Source of the DNA: JANYLB01 sp963837715
Lineage (GTDB): Bacteria; Actinomycetota; Acidimicrobiia; IMCC26256; JANYLB01
DNA length: 64,000 nucleotides
Assembly (NCBI GenBank): GCA_963837715.1
Contig: CAWIOF010000002.1
Location: forward strand, 372,001 to 436,000
Direction of reading: 5' to 3'
Shown: one piece after another, positions 1 through 8,197 of the stretch
Layout: each line of letters opens with the position of its first letter
Position numbering within the stretch: the stretch's first letter is position 1
Notes under the pieces: model-generated
Told to the model about the DNA's origin: nothing
What the model saw: only the letters and a program-made list of their open reading frames with translations
Databases searched by the model: none
Translations under genes and position numbers: made by a program

Positions 1-467
1 AGGTACACGTCGAAGAAGTCGGCTCGGAGCTGGAGGGTACCCATGTGACTGTCGAGGTGGCTGACGTCGAACCCCCACAGGATCGCCCGTTCGACCTGCG
101 CCCGACACTCCCGACGGACCTCCTCGAGGTCGGCGTGATCCCAGGTGTCGGGCACCGTGCGCGGGAACCCGCCGTCGCCGTCGAGCAGGCTCGGCGCGTG
201 GGTGACCGGACCCCATCGGTACCGCTCCCACTCGGAGTTGAGGGTGAGGTGCACGCCGACGTCGTCGCCGCGGTACTGCGCGGCGGCGTCGCGCGCCCAC
301 GGGCACGGGACCATCAACGACGCACTTGTCGCGAGACCTTGGCGCAGCGCTTCGTAGACCGCGACGTTCGCGGAGCGCGACGATCCGAGGTCGTCGCAGT
401 TGAGGATCAGCAGCTTGGCGTCGGGCGGGTGGCCGAGCCGCTCGGCCAGCGTCGGCGAGCTGGACAT
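1..467 (-). CDS. YdjC/ChbG-family carbohydrate deacetylase, N-terminal part (runs off left edge)
   Basis: Only the first 155 codons lie in the window; the C-terminus is beyond base 1. The family removes acetyl groups from N-acetylated sugars with a divalent metal. Seen in the translation: ILNCDDLG at residues 21-28 (the metal-binding Asp pair of the family), GVHLTLNSEW at 71-80 with a conserved His, and SHLDSHMG at 136-143 with further His/Asp residues. The ATG at 467 is the natural start, because the DDLG strand follows shortly after it as in homologues. The gene follows the thiolase on the same strand after 27 bp, so it may be co-transcribed. Its substrate cannot be told from this fragment; HpnK-type and ChbG-type enzymes are both possible. 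Confidence 0.85.
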   Translation of the reverse strand, partial: MSSSPTLAERLGHPPDAKLLILNCDDLGSSRSANVAVYEALRQGLATSASLMVPCPWARDAAAQYRGDDVGVHLTLNSEWERYRWGPVTHAPSLLDGDGGFPRTVPDTWDHADLEEVRRECRAQVERAILWGFDVSHLDSHMGTLQLRADFFDVY

Positions 468-494
468 GGGGGAGTCGGCCACCGGGCGACCGGG

Positions 495-1682
495 CTAGAT
501 CCGCTCGATGATCGTGCCGGTCCCGAGTCCGCCGCCACAACACATCGTGATCAGGCCGAGGGAGCCGTCGGTGCGCTCGAGCTCGTGGAGCGCGGTCGTG
601 ATCAGCCGGGCACCGGTGGCGCCGACGGGATGACCGAGCGCGATCGCGCCGCCGTTCGGGTTCACCTTCTCCATGTCGGGCTTCAGCTCCTGCTCCCACG
701 CCAGCACCACCGAGGCGAAGGCCTCGTTGATCTCGACGGTGTCGATGTCGGCCATCGAGAGCCCGGTGCGCTCGAGCAGCTTGCGGGTGGCGTCGATCGG
801 CCCGGTGAGCATGAGGACGGGATCCACTCCGACCAGGCACTGGTCGACGATGCGCGCCCGCGGGGTGAGGCCGAGCTCCTTCGCGCGCGCGGCGGTGGTG
901 AGGAGCACGGCGGCCGCGCCGTCGGTGATCTGTGACGACGTTCCGGCGGTGTGCACGCCGTTCTCGCGTCCGACCGGCTTCAGTGTCGCGAGCTTCTCCA
1001 GCGACGTCTCACGAAGGCCTTCGTCGCGCTCGACCCGGTGCGTGGTGCCGGAAGGCTTGCCGTCTTCGCCGAGGTCGGGCGCGTCGATCGGGACCACCTC
1101 GCGTTCGAAGCGACCCTCGGCCCAGGCTCGCTGGGCACGCTGCTGCGATTCGAGGCCGAACGCGTCGGTGTCGGCGCGGGTGATGCCCCAGTTGTCGGCG
1201 ATGCGCTCGGCGCCCTCGAACTGCGAGGTGACCTCGTACCGGGCGAAGTAGCTCTTCGGAGTCGGCCGTCCGAAGTCGCCCCGAATCGCGGCTCCGAGCG
1301 GGACCCGGCTCATGGACTCGACCCCACATCCGATCGACACGTCGACGACTCCGGCCGCGACGAGCGCGGCGGCCATCCCGGTCGCTTGCTGCGACGATCC
1401 GCACTGGGCGTCGACGGTGGTTGCCGCCACGGTGAGCGGGAAGCCGGCCGACAGCCATGCCGTCCGGGCGATGTTGAACGTCTGCTCACCGACCTGGCTC
1501 ACGCACCCGCCGACGATCTGTCCCACTGCGCCGGGGTCGATCCCGGACCGCTCGATCACCGCGGTCTGGGCGACGCCGAGCAGGTCGGCAGGATGCACGC
1601 TCGACAGACCGCCGTTGCGACGACCGAGAGGGGAGCGGGCGGCTTCGACGATGACGAGATCGGTGTCGGCAGGCTTGGCCAC
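495..1682 (-). CDS. Thiolase (acetyl-CoA acetyltransferase family)
   Basis: A 395-residue thiolase, the usual length for degradative or biosynthetic acetyl-CoA acyltransferases. The nucleophile Cys is in DAQCGSSQQ (about residue 94). The late motifs are NEAFASVV, GGAIALGHPVGATGAR (catalytic His) and MCCGGGLGTG (second Cys), all in the expected order. It joins or cleaves acyl-CoA thioesters in beta-oxidation-type metabolism. The start is placed at the GTG at 1682, preceded by GGAAGGA at good spacing. The frame stays open far upstream, but that part lies antisense to the neighbouring plus-strand gene and looks non-coding. It is followed by the ChbG-like gene, and the divergent neighbour is a coiled-coil membrane protein. 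Confidence 0.93.
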   Translation of the reverse strand: MAKPADTDLVIVEAARSPLGRRNGGLSSVHPADLLGVAQTAVIERSGIDPGAVGQIVGGCVSQVGEQTFNIARTAWLSAGFPLTVAATTVDAQCGSSQQATGMAAALVAAGVVDVSIGCGVESMSRVPLGAAIRGDFGRPTPKSYFARYEVTSQFEGAERIADNWGITRADTDAFGLESQQRAQRAWAEGRFEREVVPIDAPDLGEDGKPSGTTHRVERDEGLRETSLEKLATLKPVGRENGVHTAGTSSQITDGAAAVLLTTAARAKELGLTPRARIVDQCLVGVDPVLMLTGPIDATRKLLERTGLSMADIDTVEINEAFASVVLAWEQELKPDMEKVNPNGGAIALGHPVGATGARLITTALHELERTDGSLGLITMCCGGGLGTGTIIERI

Positions 1683-1832
1683 GATCGGTCCTTCCGGGAG
1701 CGGCTGCGGAATGTGGTCTGGGGCGGTGCCGGAGAGCGCATGGGCGGCCTCCGGCAGCGAGCCAGGTCCGGCGGCATCGTACCGGCCCATCAACCCCTCA
1801 GGCTCCCCGCTCACGGCGCCGATGCAACGGGG

Positions 1833-2603
1833 GTGAAGACCCTGGTGCATTCCCGATCCGCGGGCGCAACCGAATCGACCGCCGAACCCGCCGACGGATC
1901 TCCGCCGGAGTCGGAGGAACCGGAACCGGCCGACGTCGCAGCGCCCACCGAGCCCGGTCCCGCCGTCCTCCCGCTGGTCGCTCTGGTCCTCGGAGTGGCC
2001 GGGACTGCCCTCGGCGTGAGCGTGATCTGGTACTTCGCCGCCATTCCGACCGGGATCGCGGCGGTCGCGGTCGGGGTGGTCGCCCACCGTCGGGTCGCAG
2101 CCGCATCCGACACGGATCCCCGGTCGCGCTCGCGTGCGGTGATCGGCGCAGTGCTCGGACTGGTCGCGATCGTGCTCGGTATCAGCGGTGCGATCTACCT
2201 CCCGCGGGTCATGGACCGCGCCGACCGCTTCATCGGGTCGGTGCAGGACGACGTGAACGAGAACGTGCGGCTCGTGAACAACGGGACGCAGCGCAACGTC
2301 GACCAGCTCGACCGGACACTGACCCGCGACCTCACGCGGTTCGAGAACCAGAACAAGGCCGACGTGACCGGCCTCGAGCAGCGCACGTCGGCTGCGCTCG
2401 CCACCCTGGAGTCGCGGATGTCGACCGACCTCAAGGCGGCGACCGAGAACTCCAAGTCGGAGCTCACTGCGCTCGAGACTTCGCTGCGCGCCGACATCCA
2501 GGCCCTCGAAGACGTGCTGCGCTCGAGTGAAGCCACCTTCGAGGGCAAGGTCGGTGCGCTCGAAGCCCGCATCACCGCGATCGAGCACCAACTCGGTCTC
2601 TGA
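1833..2603 (+). CDS. Membrane protein with two TM segments and an extracytoplasmic coiled coil
   Basis: About 256 residues. An acidic, Pro/Glu-rich N-terminus (about residues 10-45) is followed by two hydrophobic segments: VLPLVALVLGVAGTALG and its continuation, then VIGAVLGLVAIVLGISGAIY. This spacing resembles DUF4190-type membrane modules. The C-terminal 120 residues are polar with regular Leu/Ile spacing (DQLDRTLTRDL, ATLESRMSTDL, SELTALETSL, GALEARITAIEHQL) and are almost certainly a long coiled coil. Function is unknown; a scaffold or envelope-spanning role would be inference. The GTG at 1833 is a guess; GTG 1845 is also in frame and neither has a clear ribosome site. It is divergent from the thiolase across about 150 bp. 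Confidence 0.75.
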   Translation: MKTLVHSRSAGATESTAEPADGSPPESEEPEPADVAAPTEPGPAVLPLVALVLGVAGTALGVSVIWYFAAIPTGIAAVAVGVVAHRRVAAASDTDPRSRSRAVIGAVLGLVAIVLGISGAIYLPRVMDRADRFIGSVQDDVNENVRLVNNGTQRNVDQLDRTLTRDLTRFENQNKADVTGLEQRTSAALATLESRMSTDLKAATENSKSELTALETSLRADIQALEDVLRSSEATFEGKVGALEARITAIEHQLGL

Positions 2604-2618
2604 CCCGGCGCGTCCGGT

Positions 2619-3614
2619 TCAGCGAGCGTCGAGGATGACCTTGCCGAAGGTGGAGTCGGACGCCATCAGCGCGTAGGCCGACGGTGCGTCGGCGAGCGGC
2701 ACGATTCGATCGACGATCGGTCGGAGCGTCGAATCGTCCCACCAGGGCGCCGTCTCCGATGCGAAGACCTCGGTGGCGGCCGCCTTCTCTGCGAGCGACC
2801 GGGCCCGGAGCACGGTGCCGATGAGCGTGAGGCGCTTGCCCATCACCACGTGGATCGGGAGCGGCGCGGTCACGCCCGCGAGCGTTCCGACGAGCACGAT
2901 GCGGGCCCGCAGGGCCGCGGCGCCCACATCGGTGACCACGTAGTCGCCTCCGACGAGGTCGACGACGACGTCGATCGGACCGGCGGCCTCGGTGATCGCC
3001 AGCGCGAGCGCGTGCGGATCGAACGGCGAGTCCGACGGCACCAGGATCGGATGATCCAGACCGAGCTCCCGGGCCTGCTCCAACTTGGTCGCGGTGCGGG
3101 CGGTCCCGGCGATCTCGCAGTCGAACGCACGCGCGAGCTGCACCACCGCGGTGCCGACGCCGGAGCCGACCGCGTGCACGAGCACCCGCTCGCCCGGTTC
3201 CAGTGCGGCACAGGTCCGCAACGCGTCGTGGGCGGTGATGAACGCCTCGGGGACGCCACCCGCCTCGACGAGATCGAGTCCCGACGGGACGATCGCGCAC
3301 TGATCGGCCCGCACGGTGATGAACTCGGCTTGAGCGCCTCCGCCGACGATCCCGTAGACCCGATCGCCCGGGACGGGTGACGCGACGGCCGCGCCGACCG
3401 ACTCCACGACCCCCGCGAACTCGAGTCCGGGGATGTCGGCCGGAACCCCAGGCGGTGCCGGGTAGTGCCCGGCCAGCTGCAGGAGGTCGGCCCGATTGAT
3501 CCCGGCGCCGTGGACCCGGACCAGGACGTCGTCGGGACCGGGCACGGGTCGGGGTACCTCGGCCACGACGAGGGTGCCACCGGCGTCGCCGGGCTGGATC
3601 TTCAGGGCTCGCAT
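2619..3614 (-). CDS. Quinone oxidoreductase-like medium-chain dehydrogenase (zinc-free MDR)
   Basis: A 331-residue MDR-superfamily enzyme of the NADPH:quinone oxidoreductase branch. Seen: the GroES-like N-terminal half with GINRADLLQLAGHYPAP and IPGLEFAGVVESVG, the family's signature region, and then the cofactor-binding GSGVGTAVVQLA. No catalytic-zinc Cys/His set is present, which separates it from zinc alcohol dehydrogenases. ATG at 3614 starts the usual MRALKI strand. Such enzymes transfer hydride from NADPH to quinones or alkenes; the physiological substrate is unknown. It is convergent with the coiled-coil gene (15 bp between stops). Its 5' side carries GC-rich tandem repeats shared with the divergent gene at 3768. 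Confidence 0.9.
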   Translation of the reverse strand: MRALKIQPGDAGGTLVVAEVPRPVPGPDDVLVRVHGAGINRADLLQLAGHYPAPPGVPADIPGLEFAGVVESVGAAVASPVPGDRVYGIVGGGAQAEFITVRADQCAIVPSGLDLVEAGGVPEAFITAHDALRTCAALEPGERVLVHAVGSGVGTAVVQLARAFDCEIAGTARTATKLEQARELGLDHPILVPSDSPFDPHALALAITEAAGPIDVVVDLVGGDYVVTDVGAAALRARIVLVGTLAGVTAPLPIHVVMGKRLTLIGTVLRARSLAEKAAATEVFASETAPWWDDSTLRPIVDRIVPLADAPSAYALMASDSTFGKVILDAR

Positions 3615-3657
3615 GGCGGCGAGGCTAAGCCCTCCGGGACCCCCTGGACCGGCACGA

Positions 3658-3742
3658 CCCGGTCCCTGCCGGGTGACCGGCCTGTCCCTGCGGGGGGCCG
3701 GTCTGTCCCTGCGGGGGGCCGGCTCTCCCTGCGGGGAGCCGG
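3658..3742. repeat. Three-and-a-half tandem 21-bp GC-rich repeats
   Basis: Units start at 3681, 3702 and 3723, with consensus CYGTCCCTGCGGGGRGCCGG; a degenerate unit precedes at 3658-3680. Each unit can form a short CCGG...CCGG hairpin. The array lies in the divergent 5' region between the oxidoreductase (start 3614) and the small gene at 3768, so it may touch the promoter of either. Confidence 0.85.
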
Positions 3743-3767
3743 TCCGCCGGGGGCTACCGTCGGGGGA

Positions 3768-4130
3768 GTGACCGAGCCGAACCTCCTGATCCTCGACGAC
3801 GACGGCGAACAGGTGGCCCTCGACGCCGCCGAGGCCGCCGCGCTCCTCTCGTTCACAGGCGACCTCGAACGGGCCACCGTCTCCGCCTGCACGTCGTGTC
3901 GGAGCCGCGTGCTCGCGGCGGTTGCGTTCGTCGACCTCCTCGCCGACACCCCGCCGCACCCCCGGACCGGTGAGCTCATCGACCTCGCCGACGAAGCGCC
4001 CACCCTGCACCTCTACGTGGCCGATCTCGCAACCGCCTGCACCCACCGCACGTGGCGAGATCCGGGGTTCGACGAGTGGACCGACGCGGTCTCCGAACCC
4101 GATCCCCGTTTCCACCGCCGCGCCCAGTAG
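3768..4130 (+). CDS. Small hypothetical protein with a CxxC motif
   Basis: A 120-residue acidic protein that I do not recognise. It contains a CTSCRSRV segment (about residues 44-51) that could bind metal or form a disulphide, and a second Cys near ATACTHRTW (about residue 99). There is no signal peptide or membrane segment. Codon use has the high-GC3 pattern of the genome, which supports it as real. The GTG at 3768 lies directly after GGGGGAG. It is divergent from the quinone oxidoreductase gene and convergent with the WS/DGAT gene, with a hairpin over both stop codons. Confidence 0.7.
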   Translation: MTEPNLLILDDDGEQVALDAAEAAALLSFTGDLERATVSACTSCRSRVLAAVAFVDLLADTPPHPRTGELIDLADEAPTLHLYVADLATACTHRTWRDPGFDEWTDAVSEPDPRFHRRAQ

Positions 4131-4155
4131 CCCGCGCGCTCGGATTCCGCGGGCT
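4129..4155. terminator. Bidirectional hairpin between convergent genes
   Basis: AGCCCGCG (4129-4136) and CGCGGGCT (4148-4155) form a perfect 8-bp stem with an 11-nt loop. The hairpin overlaps the stop codon of the 3768 gene and abuts that of the WS/DGAT gene. There is no U-tract, which is common in high-GC actinobacteria. Confidence 0.55.
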
Positions 4156-5594
4156 CAGATCGCGCGACCCGCGGCGACCAGGTCGGCGAACGACTGCTCG
4201 AAGCACTCGAGTAGGAGGTCGGGCTCGGTGACTGCCGCGGGATCCAGGTTCAGGCCCATGTGGAGCTCACCGCAGTACGAGAGCATCGTGACGTTCAGCG
4301 CGCAGCCGGCCCGGGGACCCATCGGGTAGTTCGCGAGGATGCGCGCGCCGCCGACGTAGAGGTCGACGGGGCTGCCCCTGAGGTTCGAGGTCGCGAAGTC
4401 GATCGTCCGGGCCTGACTGCGCGTCGCGGTCACGAGTACCGCGGTGGGGAGGAACGCGAGGACCTCGGCGAGGGAGTCTGCCGCGGCGAGCGCGGGTTCG
4501 TCGCGTACGCCGGCGAGCCGGTCGTGGACGACGGAGAAGCGGGCCGCGGGATCGTCGGGCCCGACCGGCACGATCACCCTCGACGGTGCGAACCGGTTGG
4601 CTGCCGCGTCGGCGTGCTCCCGGGTGCTCACCGGCATCGCCATTCGCAGTTCGGCCACGGGAAGATCGAGGCGCTCGTGGTAGAGGCCGAGCGCACCGGC
4701 CACACCCGCCACATACGCGTCGTTGAGGCTCCCCCCGAGCGCCTTGGCGGCGCGATGGATCTCGTCGAGCGACACCGAGAACACCTCGAACCGACGCCCG
4801 AGCGAACGAGCGGCGAGGAGCGGCGAACGGGCCGCCTGGGTCACGAGGACCTGACGCCGCACAGATCTCGCGAGTCGGTAGGTGTCGCCCGCACGTCTCG
4901 GGACCGACGTCGGGTGGGCGACGATCTGCACCATGGTGCCCAGACCCTGACCGATGAGATCCCGGTCGCGGGCAACGGCGAAGCCGAGTGCGTCGGTCAC
5001 GATCCCGAGCGTCGACGGACGCTGATCGGTCGGCGCCGGCGCACCGGTGGTCGCGATGTCGGCGGGCATGACGGGTTCCGACGGGTCGGGTTCGAAGTCG
5101 ACGAGGCTGAGCGAGAGCTTCAACCCCCCGACGCCGTCGGTGATCGTGTGGTGCACCCGTTGGAGGAGCGCGGCGCGCCCACCCACGAGTCCTTCCACGA
5201 GCGTGAACTCCCAGAGTGGCCTCGACCGGTCGAGCGGCGCCGACGAGAGGAGGGCGGCGAGGTCGAGCAGCTCACGCATCCCGCCCGGAGGGGGAACCGA
5301 CACCCTGCGCAGGTGGTACTCGAGGTCAAGCGTGGGGTCGGCCTGCCACTGCGGCGGCGCGAGCCGCATCGGTGCGCTCACCACCCGCTGACCGAGCCGC
5401 GGGATGTCGACGATGGCGCGCTGCACCTTGGCCCGCACCCGCTGCTCGTCGGGGGCCTGATCGAGCACGGTGATGTTCGTGAAGTCGGAACGCAGCGCGG
5501 GGTCCTTCTCGACCGTCCACATCACGGCCTCGGCCTGTGACATGCGCGACTGACCGGTCCTTGCGTGTGCGTCCGACGGCTCCGTCCCGTTCAC
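4155..5594 (-). CDS. Wax ester synthase / diacylglycerol acyltransferase (WS/DGAT)
   Basis: A 479-residue bacterial WS/DGAT, the normal length. The catalytic motif HHxxxDG is present as HHTITDG at residues 148-154, preceded by the conserved PLWEFTLVEG. C-terminal landmarks are SNLRGSPVDLYVGGA and the ANYPMGPRAGCALN region. The enzyme esterifies fatty alcohols or diacylglycerol with acyl-CoA to make neutral storage lipids at the membrane or lipid-body surface. ATG 5594 is used here; the internal ATG at codon 18 (MSQAEAVMW) is the point where family homology begins and could be the true start. The DsbA-like gene ends 21 bp upstream on the same strand. Confidence 0.92.
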   Translation of the reverse strand: MNGTEPSDAHARTGQSRMSQAEAVMWTVEKDPALRSDFTNITVLDQAPDEQRVRAKVQRAIVDIPRLGQRVVSAPMRLAPPQWQADPTLDLEYHLRRVSVPPPGGMRELLDLAALLSSAPLDRSRPLWEFTLVEGLVGGRAALLQRVHHTITDGVGGLKLSLSLVDFEPDPSEPVMPADIATTGAPAPTDQRPSTLGIVTDALGFAVARDRDLIGQGLGTMVQIVAHPTSVPRRAGDTYRLARSVRRQVLVTQAARSPLLAARSLGRRFEVFSVSLDEIHRAAKALGGSLNDAYVAGVAGALGLYHERLDLPVAELRMAMPVSTREHADAAANRFAPSRVIVPVGPDDPAARFSVVHDRLAGVRDEPALAAADSLAEVLAFLPTAVLVTATRSQARTIDFATSNLRGSPVDLYVGGARILANYPMGPRAGCALNVTMLSYCGELHMGLNLDPAAVTEPDLLLECFEQSFADLVAAGRAI

Positions 5595-5615
5595 GCCTGC
5601 AGGCTAGCGAGAGTC

Positions 5616-6203
5616 CTAGCGGGGGAGCTTGGTGCGCTTGAACTCGTTGAGGCGGGTCCACTCGAGCAGTTCGAGCGAACGTTCGAGGTCGTCGACGCGC
5701 CCCCGCTCCATGTACCGGATGAAGACCGCCTGGTCCCCCTCCACGAAGGTCGGCACGCCGAACACCTCGTGGTCCCGCACCATCTCCTGGTGCTCGGCGG
5801 CGAGTGTCGCGAGCGGGCCGCCGCTCAATGCGACCTCCGCGACCGCGTCGGCATCGAGTCCGACGGACGCGACGGCTTCGCGCACGACGTCTTCGTGACC
5901 CAGTTGCTTGCCCTGATCGTGGCGGGCGGCGAACAGTGCGAGGTGCGCATCGAGGAAGTGATCTGGGAACGAGTCGCGCACCGCGATGCCGTAGAGCAGC
6001 GCCGTCGTTCCGGTGCCCCACTCGCCGCGGGGGCGCTCCCACATCGGCGTCTCGCCCTCGGGGACGTGCACCTGGTCGAGCGAGAAGGGAACGAAGCGGA
6101 TGTCGAGGTCGGACCCGGCGCGGAGCGCGTGCACCACGGCTTCGTGACCGTTGCGGGCGAAGGGGCAGCGATAATCGAACGTGACCGCGATCTTTCGGGG
6201 CAT
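5616..6203 (-). CDS. DsbA-family (FrnE-like) thioredoxin-fold oxidoreductase
   Basis: A 195-residue DsbA-like protein without signal peptide, so probably cytoplasmic. The N-terminal strand-loop-helix reads FDYRCPFARNGHEAV. The redox site is thus CPFA, a single Cys rather than CxxC, as in 2-hydroxychromene isomerase/FrnE-type members. The cis-Pro loop VFGVPTFV is present at about residues 148-155. A glutathione- or mycothiol-linked isomerase or reductase activity is possible; no substrate can be inferred. ATG 6203 begins the first beta strand directly. It lies between the PAP2 gene (59 bp upstream) and WS/DGAT on the same strand. Confidence 0.85.
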   Translation of the reverse strand: MPRKIAVTFDYRCPFARNGHEAVVHALRAGSDLDIRFVPFSLDQVHVPEGETPMWERPRGEWGTGTTALLYGIAVRDSFPDHFLDAHLALFAARHDQGKQLGHEDVVREAVASVGLDADAVAEVALSGGPLATLAAEHQEMVRDHEVFGVPTFVEGDQAVFIRYMERGRVDDLERSLELLEWTRLNEFKRTKLPR

Positions 6204-6262
6204 GGACGCTCCTGGTCGAGTGGTGGTGGGGGCAACACCGCAACGGCGGCGGCCATTCCGGC

Positions 6263-6763
6263 TCAGTCGAAGCGCAACGCCCGGCGCAGGACCTGCCCGA
6301 GCACCAACCCGAGCGCCGCGCCGGCGATCACGTCGGATGCGTGGTGCATCCGAACGTAGACGCGGCTGCTCGCGACGAGGCCGGCGAGGGCGAACCAGGC
6401 CGTGCGGTTGCGGGAGTTGGTCGACAGGAGCGTCGCGGCGGTGAAGGCCGCGGTGGCGTGGCCCGACGGGAACGAGCTCGTGATCGGACGCCGCATGCCG
6501 TAGGGGAGCGGCCCCTCGGGCGGGTGGAAGGGATGGCTCGGGGGCCGCACCCGGCGGAAGGCACTCTTGATCAGGCCGTTGGTGAGCCCCGATTCGATGC
6601 CCATCGCCGCGCCGAGGCGCACGGCCAGGCCCGGGGTGCCCCGGCGGAGGCTCTCGACGGCCCCGAGCGCGATCCAGAGGGCCGAGTGATCCGCTGCCGT
6701 CGACAGGCTGTAGAAGAACCGGTCGAGCGCAGGGTTGTGGATGCCCTCGCACCACTCGGCCAC
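6263..6763 (-). CDS. PAP2-family phosphatase, 5' end uncertain
   Basis: An integral-membrane acid phosphatase of the PAP2 superfamily (lipid phosphate or undecaprenyl-pyrophosphate phosphatase type). All three active-site motifs are present: KSAFRRVRPP, SFPSGHA and SRVYVRMHHASD. From GTG 6763 it is 166 residues. However, the same frame stays open upstream and reads like protein (ARWDSVDEFDRAVAEW), with no ATG, GTG or TTG before an in-frame stop near 6890. The true start may be a rare codon such as ATT, or may have been lost where the repeat block 6842-7063 begins about 80 bp upstream. Substrate unknown. Confidence 0.85.
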   Translation of the reverse strand: MAEWCEGIHNPALDRFFYSLSTAADHSALWIALGAVESLRRGTPGLAVRLGAAMGIESGLTNGLIKSAFRRVRPPSHPFHPPEGPLPYGMRRPITSSFPSGHATAAFTAATLLSTNSRNRTAWFALAGLVASSRVYVRMHHASDVIAGAALGLVLGQVLRRALRFD

Positions 6764-6841
6764 CGCCCGGTCGAACTCGTCGACCGAATCCCACCGCGCG
6801 TGCGGCGGATCAGCCGGCTGGACCGGAAGCAGCGGAATCGT

Positions 6842-7063
6842 GTCACCCGTTTCCGCCCCGAGCGTCCGGGGGCTCCGCTGCGCTCACGCCTTGATGGTTC
6901 GCTCCGCTGCGCCCCCTCGATCGCTCACCGGTTGCCGCCCCAGGAGCGGGGTCCGGGGGCTCCGCTGCGCTCACGCCTTGATGGTTCGCTCCGGCTGCGG
7001 CCCTCGATCGCTCACCCGTTTCCGTCCCGTCAGGGATGTCCGGGCCTCCGCCTGCGCTCACGC
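6842..7063 (-). repeat. Dispersed 3'-end repeat, block 1 (two full units of about 88 bp plus a partial one)
   Basis: Read on the minus strand, the block holds GGTGAGCGATCGAGGG followed by GCAGCGGAGCGAACCATCAAG, repeated with a period of about 87-88 bp (copies near 6864-6929 and 6951-7015, partial at 7038-7063). It begins immediately after the stop of the RecB-like nuclease gene. The same core recurs at 23742, 39936 and 47149. Inside each unit the shorter motif GTGAGCG..CAGCGGAGC is itself duplicated. Confidence 0.85.
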
Positions 7064-7900
7064 TGTGACGAGGGGGAGGGGGGTGGCGATGACGGTGCCG
7101 GGGCCGCGGAGCTCGGCGGCGAGGGTGGGGTCGCCGCCGTAGGCCGGGCAGTACGGCTTGAAGGTGCAGTACGAGCACAGCGCCGAACGGTTCGGGCGGA
7201 AGTCGTCGTTGGTGCAGGCTCGGACGATCGCCTTGTAGATCGCCTCGGTCTTGCGGGTCACACCGGTGATCGACTGCTCGGACGGCTCGGCGATGATCGC
7301 CTCGGGGGTGGAGAGGTAGAGGAGCTGCACCCGCTTGGGTCGGCGCCCGAAGTTCTGCTCGCAGAGGAGTGCGTAGATCTGTACGCCGACGAGCCGGGCC
7401 CGCTCGTGCTGCTCACGGGGTGCGGCGCCGGTCTTGTAGTCGGTGACGATCAACTCACCGTCGGCATCGAGCTCGAGGCGGTCGATGATCCCGCGGATCT
7501 TGAACCGTTCGCCGATCCGGGCCTCCAGTTTGATCTCGAGCCCGATCGCCCGGACCGACCGGGGGTCTTCCAGCTCGAAGTAGCGGTGGACCAGCACCGC
7601 GGCTTCTTCGCGGAACACGGCCCACTGGTCGGCGTCGAGATCGAGCCCTGCGAACTCCGGGTGGTCGTGCAGCTCAGTGGCCGCGTCGTCGAGGTCGAGC
7701 AGGGCCGCGTCGATCGACCGTTCGGACGCGGGCCGATCGTGGAGGCGCTCGAGGGCGCGGTGCACGAGCGTGCCGCGACTCGCGGCGACCGAGGGCGGCT
7801 CCGGGAGTCGGTCCAAGTAGGAGAACTTGAATGCGAGGGGACAGCTCGTGAACGACGAGACGGAGCTCGGCGACAACGACATCGGTAGCGCGACACCCAT
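7058..7900 (-). CDS. RecB-like PD-(D/E)XK nuclease with Fe-S cluster
   Basis: A 280-residue stand-alone RecB/Cas4-type nuclease. Seen in order: SVSSFTSCPLAFKF near residues 11-24 (first cluster Cys plus core strand), GTLVHRALERLH (catalytic His), GIIDRLELD and VTDYKTG (the PD-(D/E)XK core with catalytic Lys), QIYALLCEQ, and a C-terminal CSYCTFKPYCP. Together with the N-terminal Cys, this supplies the four cysteines of a 4Fe-4S site. It probably processes DNA ends in repair. No cas genes are nearby, so a CRISPR role is unlikely. ATG 7900 is chosen; ATG 7882 is also possible. A GT locus diverges from it, and repeat block 1 follows its stop. Confidence 0.9.
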   Translation of the reverse strand: MGVALPMSLSPSSVSSFTSCPLAFKFSYLDRLPEPPSVAASRGTLVHRALERLHDRPASERSIDAALLDLDDAATELHDHPEFAGLDLDADQWAVFREEAAVLVHRYFELEDPRSVRAIGLEIKLEARIGERFKIRGIIDRLELDADGELIVTDYKTGAAPREQHERARLVGVQIYALLCEQNFGRRPKRVQLLYLSTPEAIIAEPSEQSITGVTRKTEAIYKAIVRACTNDDFRPNRSALCSYCTFKPYCPAYGGDPTLAAELRGPGTVIATPLPLVTA

Positions 7901-8197
7901 GCTTCGGAGGGTACCCCCGGGGTGGTACAGCATCGGTGTCACTCCAGCCACACCAGCAACAGATTCTGTTTCCGGCGTGAAAACTCGCGCGGCCGGCTCC
8001 AGAAAATGCGTACGGGATGCCGATGAAGGGTCGTCTGCCACCCGATGCCGCGAGGTCGGGTCGTGGTCGATCCGGAGCCCTTCTTCTCTCGCGTTCCCGT
8101 CGCGCCTGCGCGACCCCTCGACCGGTGTCCCCGATTGTTGGATCCCCGATTGGACGCGATGCGAGCTGCTGCCCGACCCGTGCACCGGAGCCGCCTG
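7901..8197. other. Divergent intergenic region (297 bp), presumed promoters
   Basis: This gap separates the minus-strand nuclease from the glycan locus. A less GC-rich part lies at about 7960-8015 (AACAGATTCTG, GAAAACTCG, AGAAAATGCG), where promoters are most likely. I see no convincing -35/-10 pair, no small gene and no structured RNA. Confidence 0.4.

Noticed and set aside
45..935. A 296-codon plus-strand open frame over the ChbG and thiolase genes
   Set aside because: Arg/Gly/Val-rich with no recognisable motif; it is the antisense shadow of two genes with clear catalytic motifs.
7058..7900. Cas4 assignment for the RecB-like nuclease
   Set aside because: The fold and Fe-S cysteines fit Cas4 too, but there is no CRISPR array or cas neighbour, and stand-alone RecB-like nucleases of this length are common in actinobacteria.
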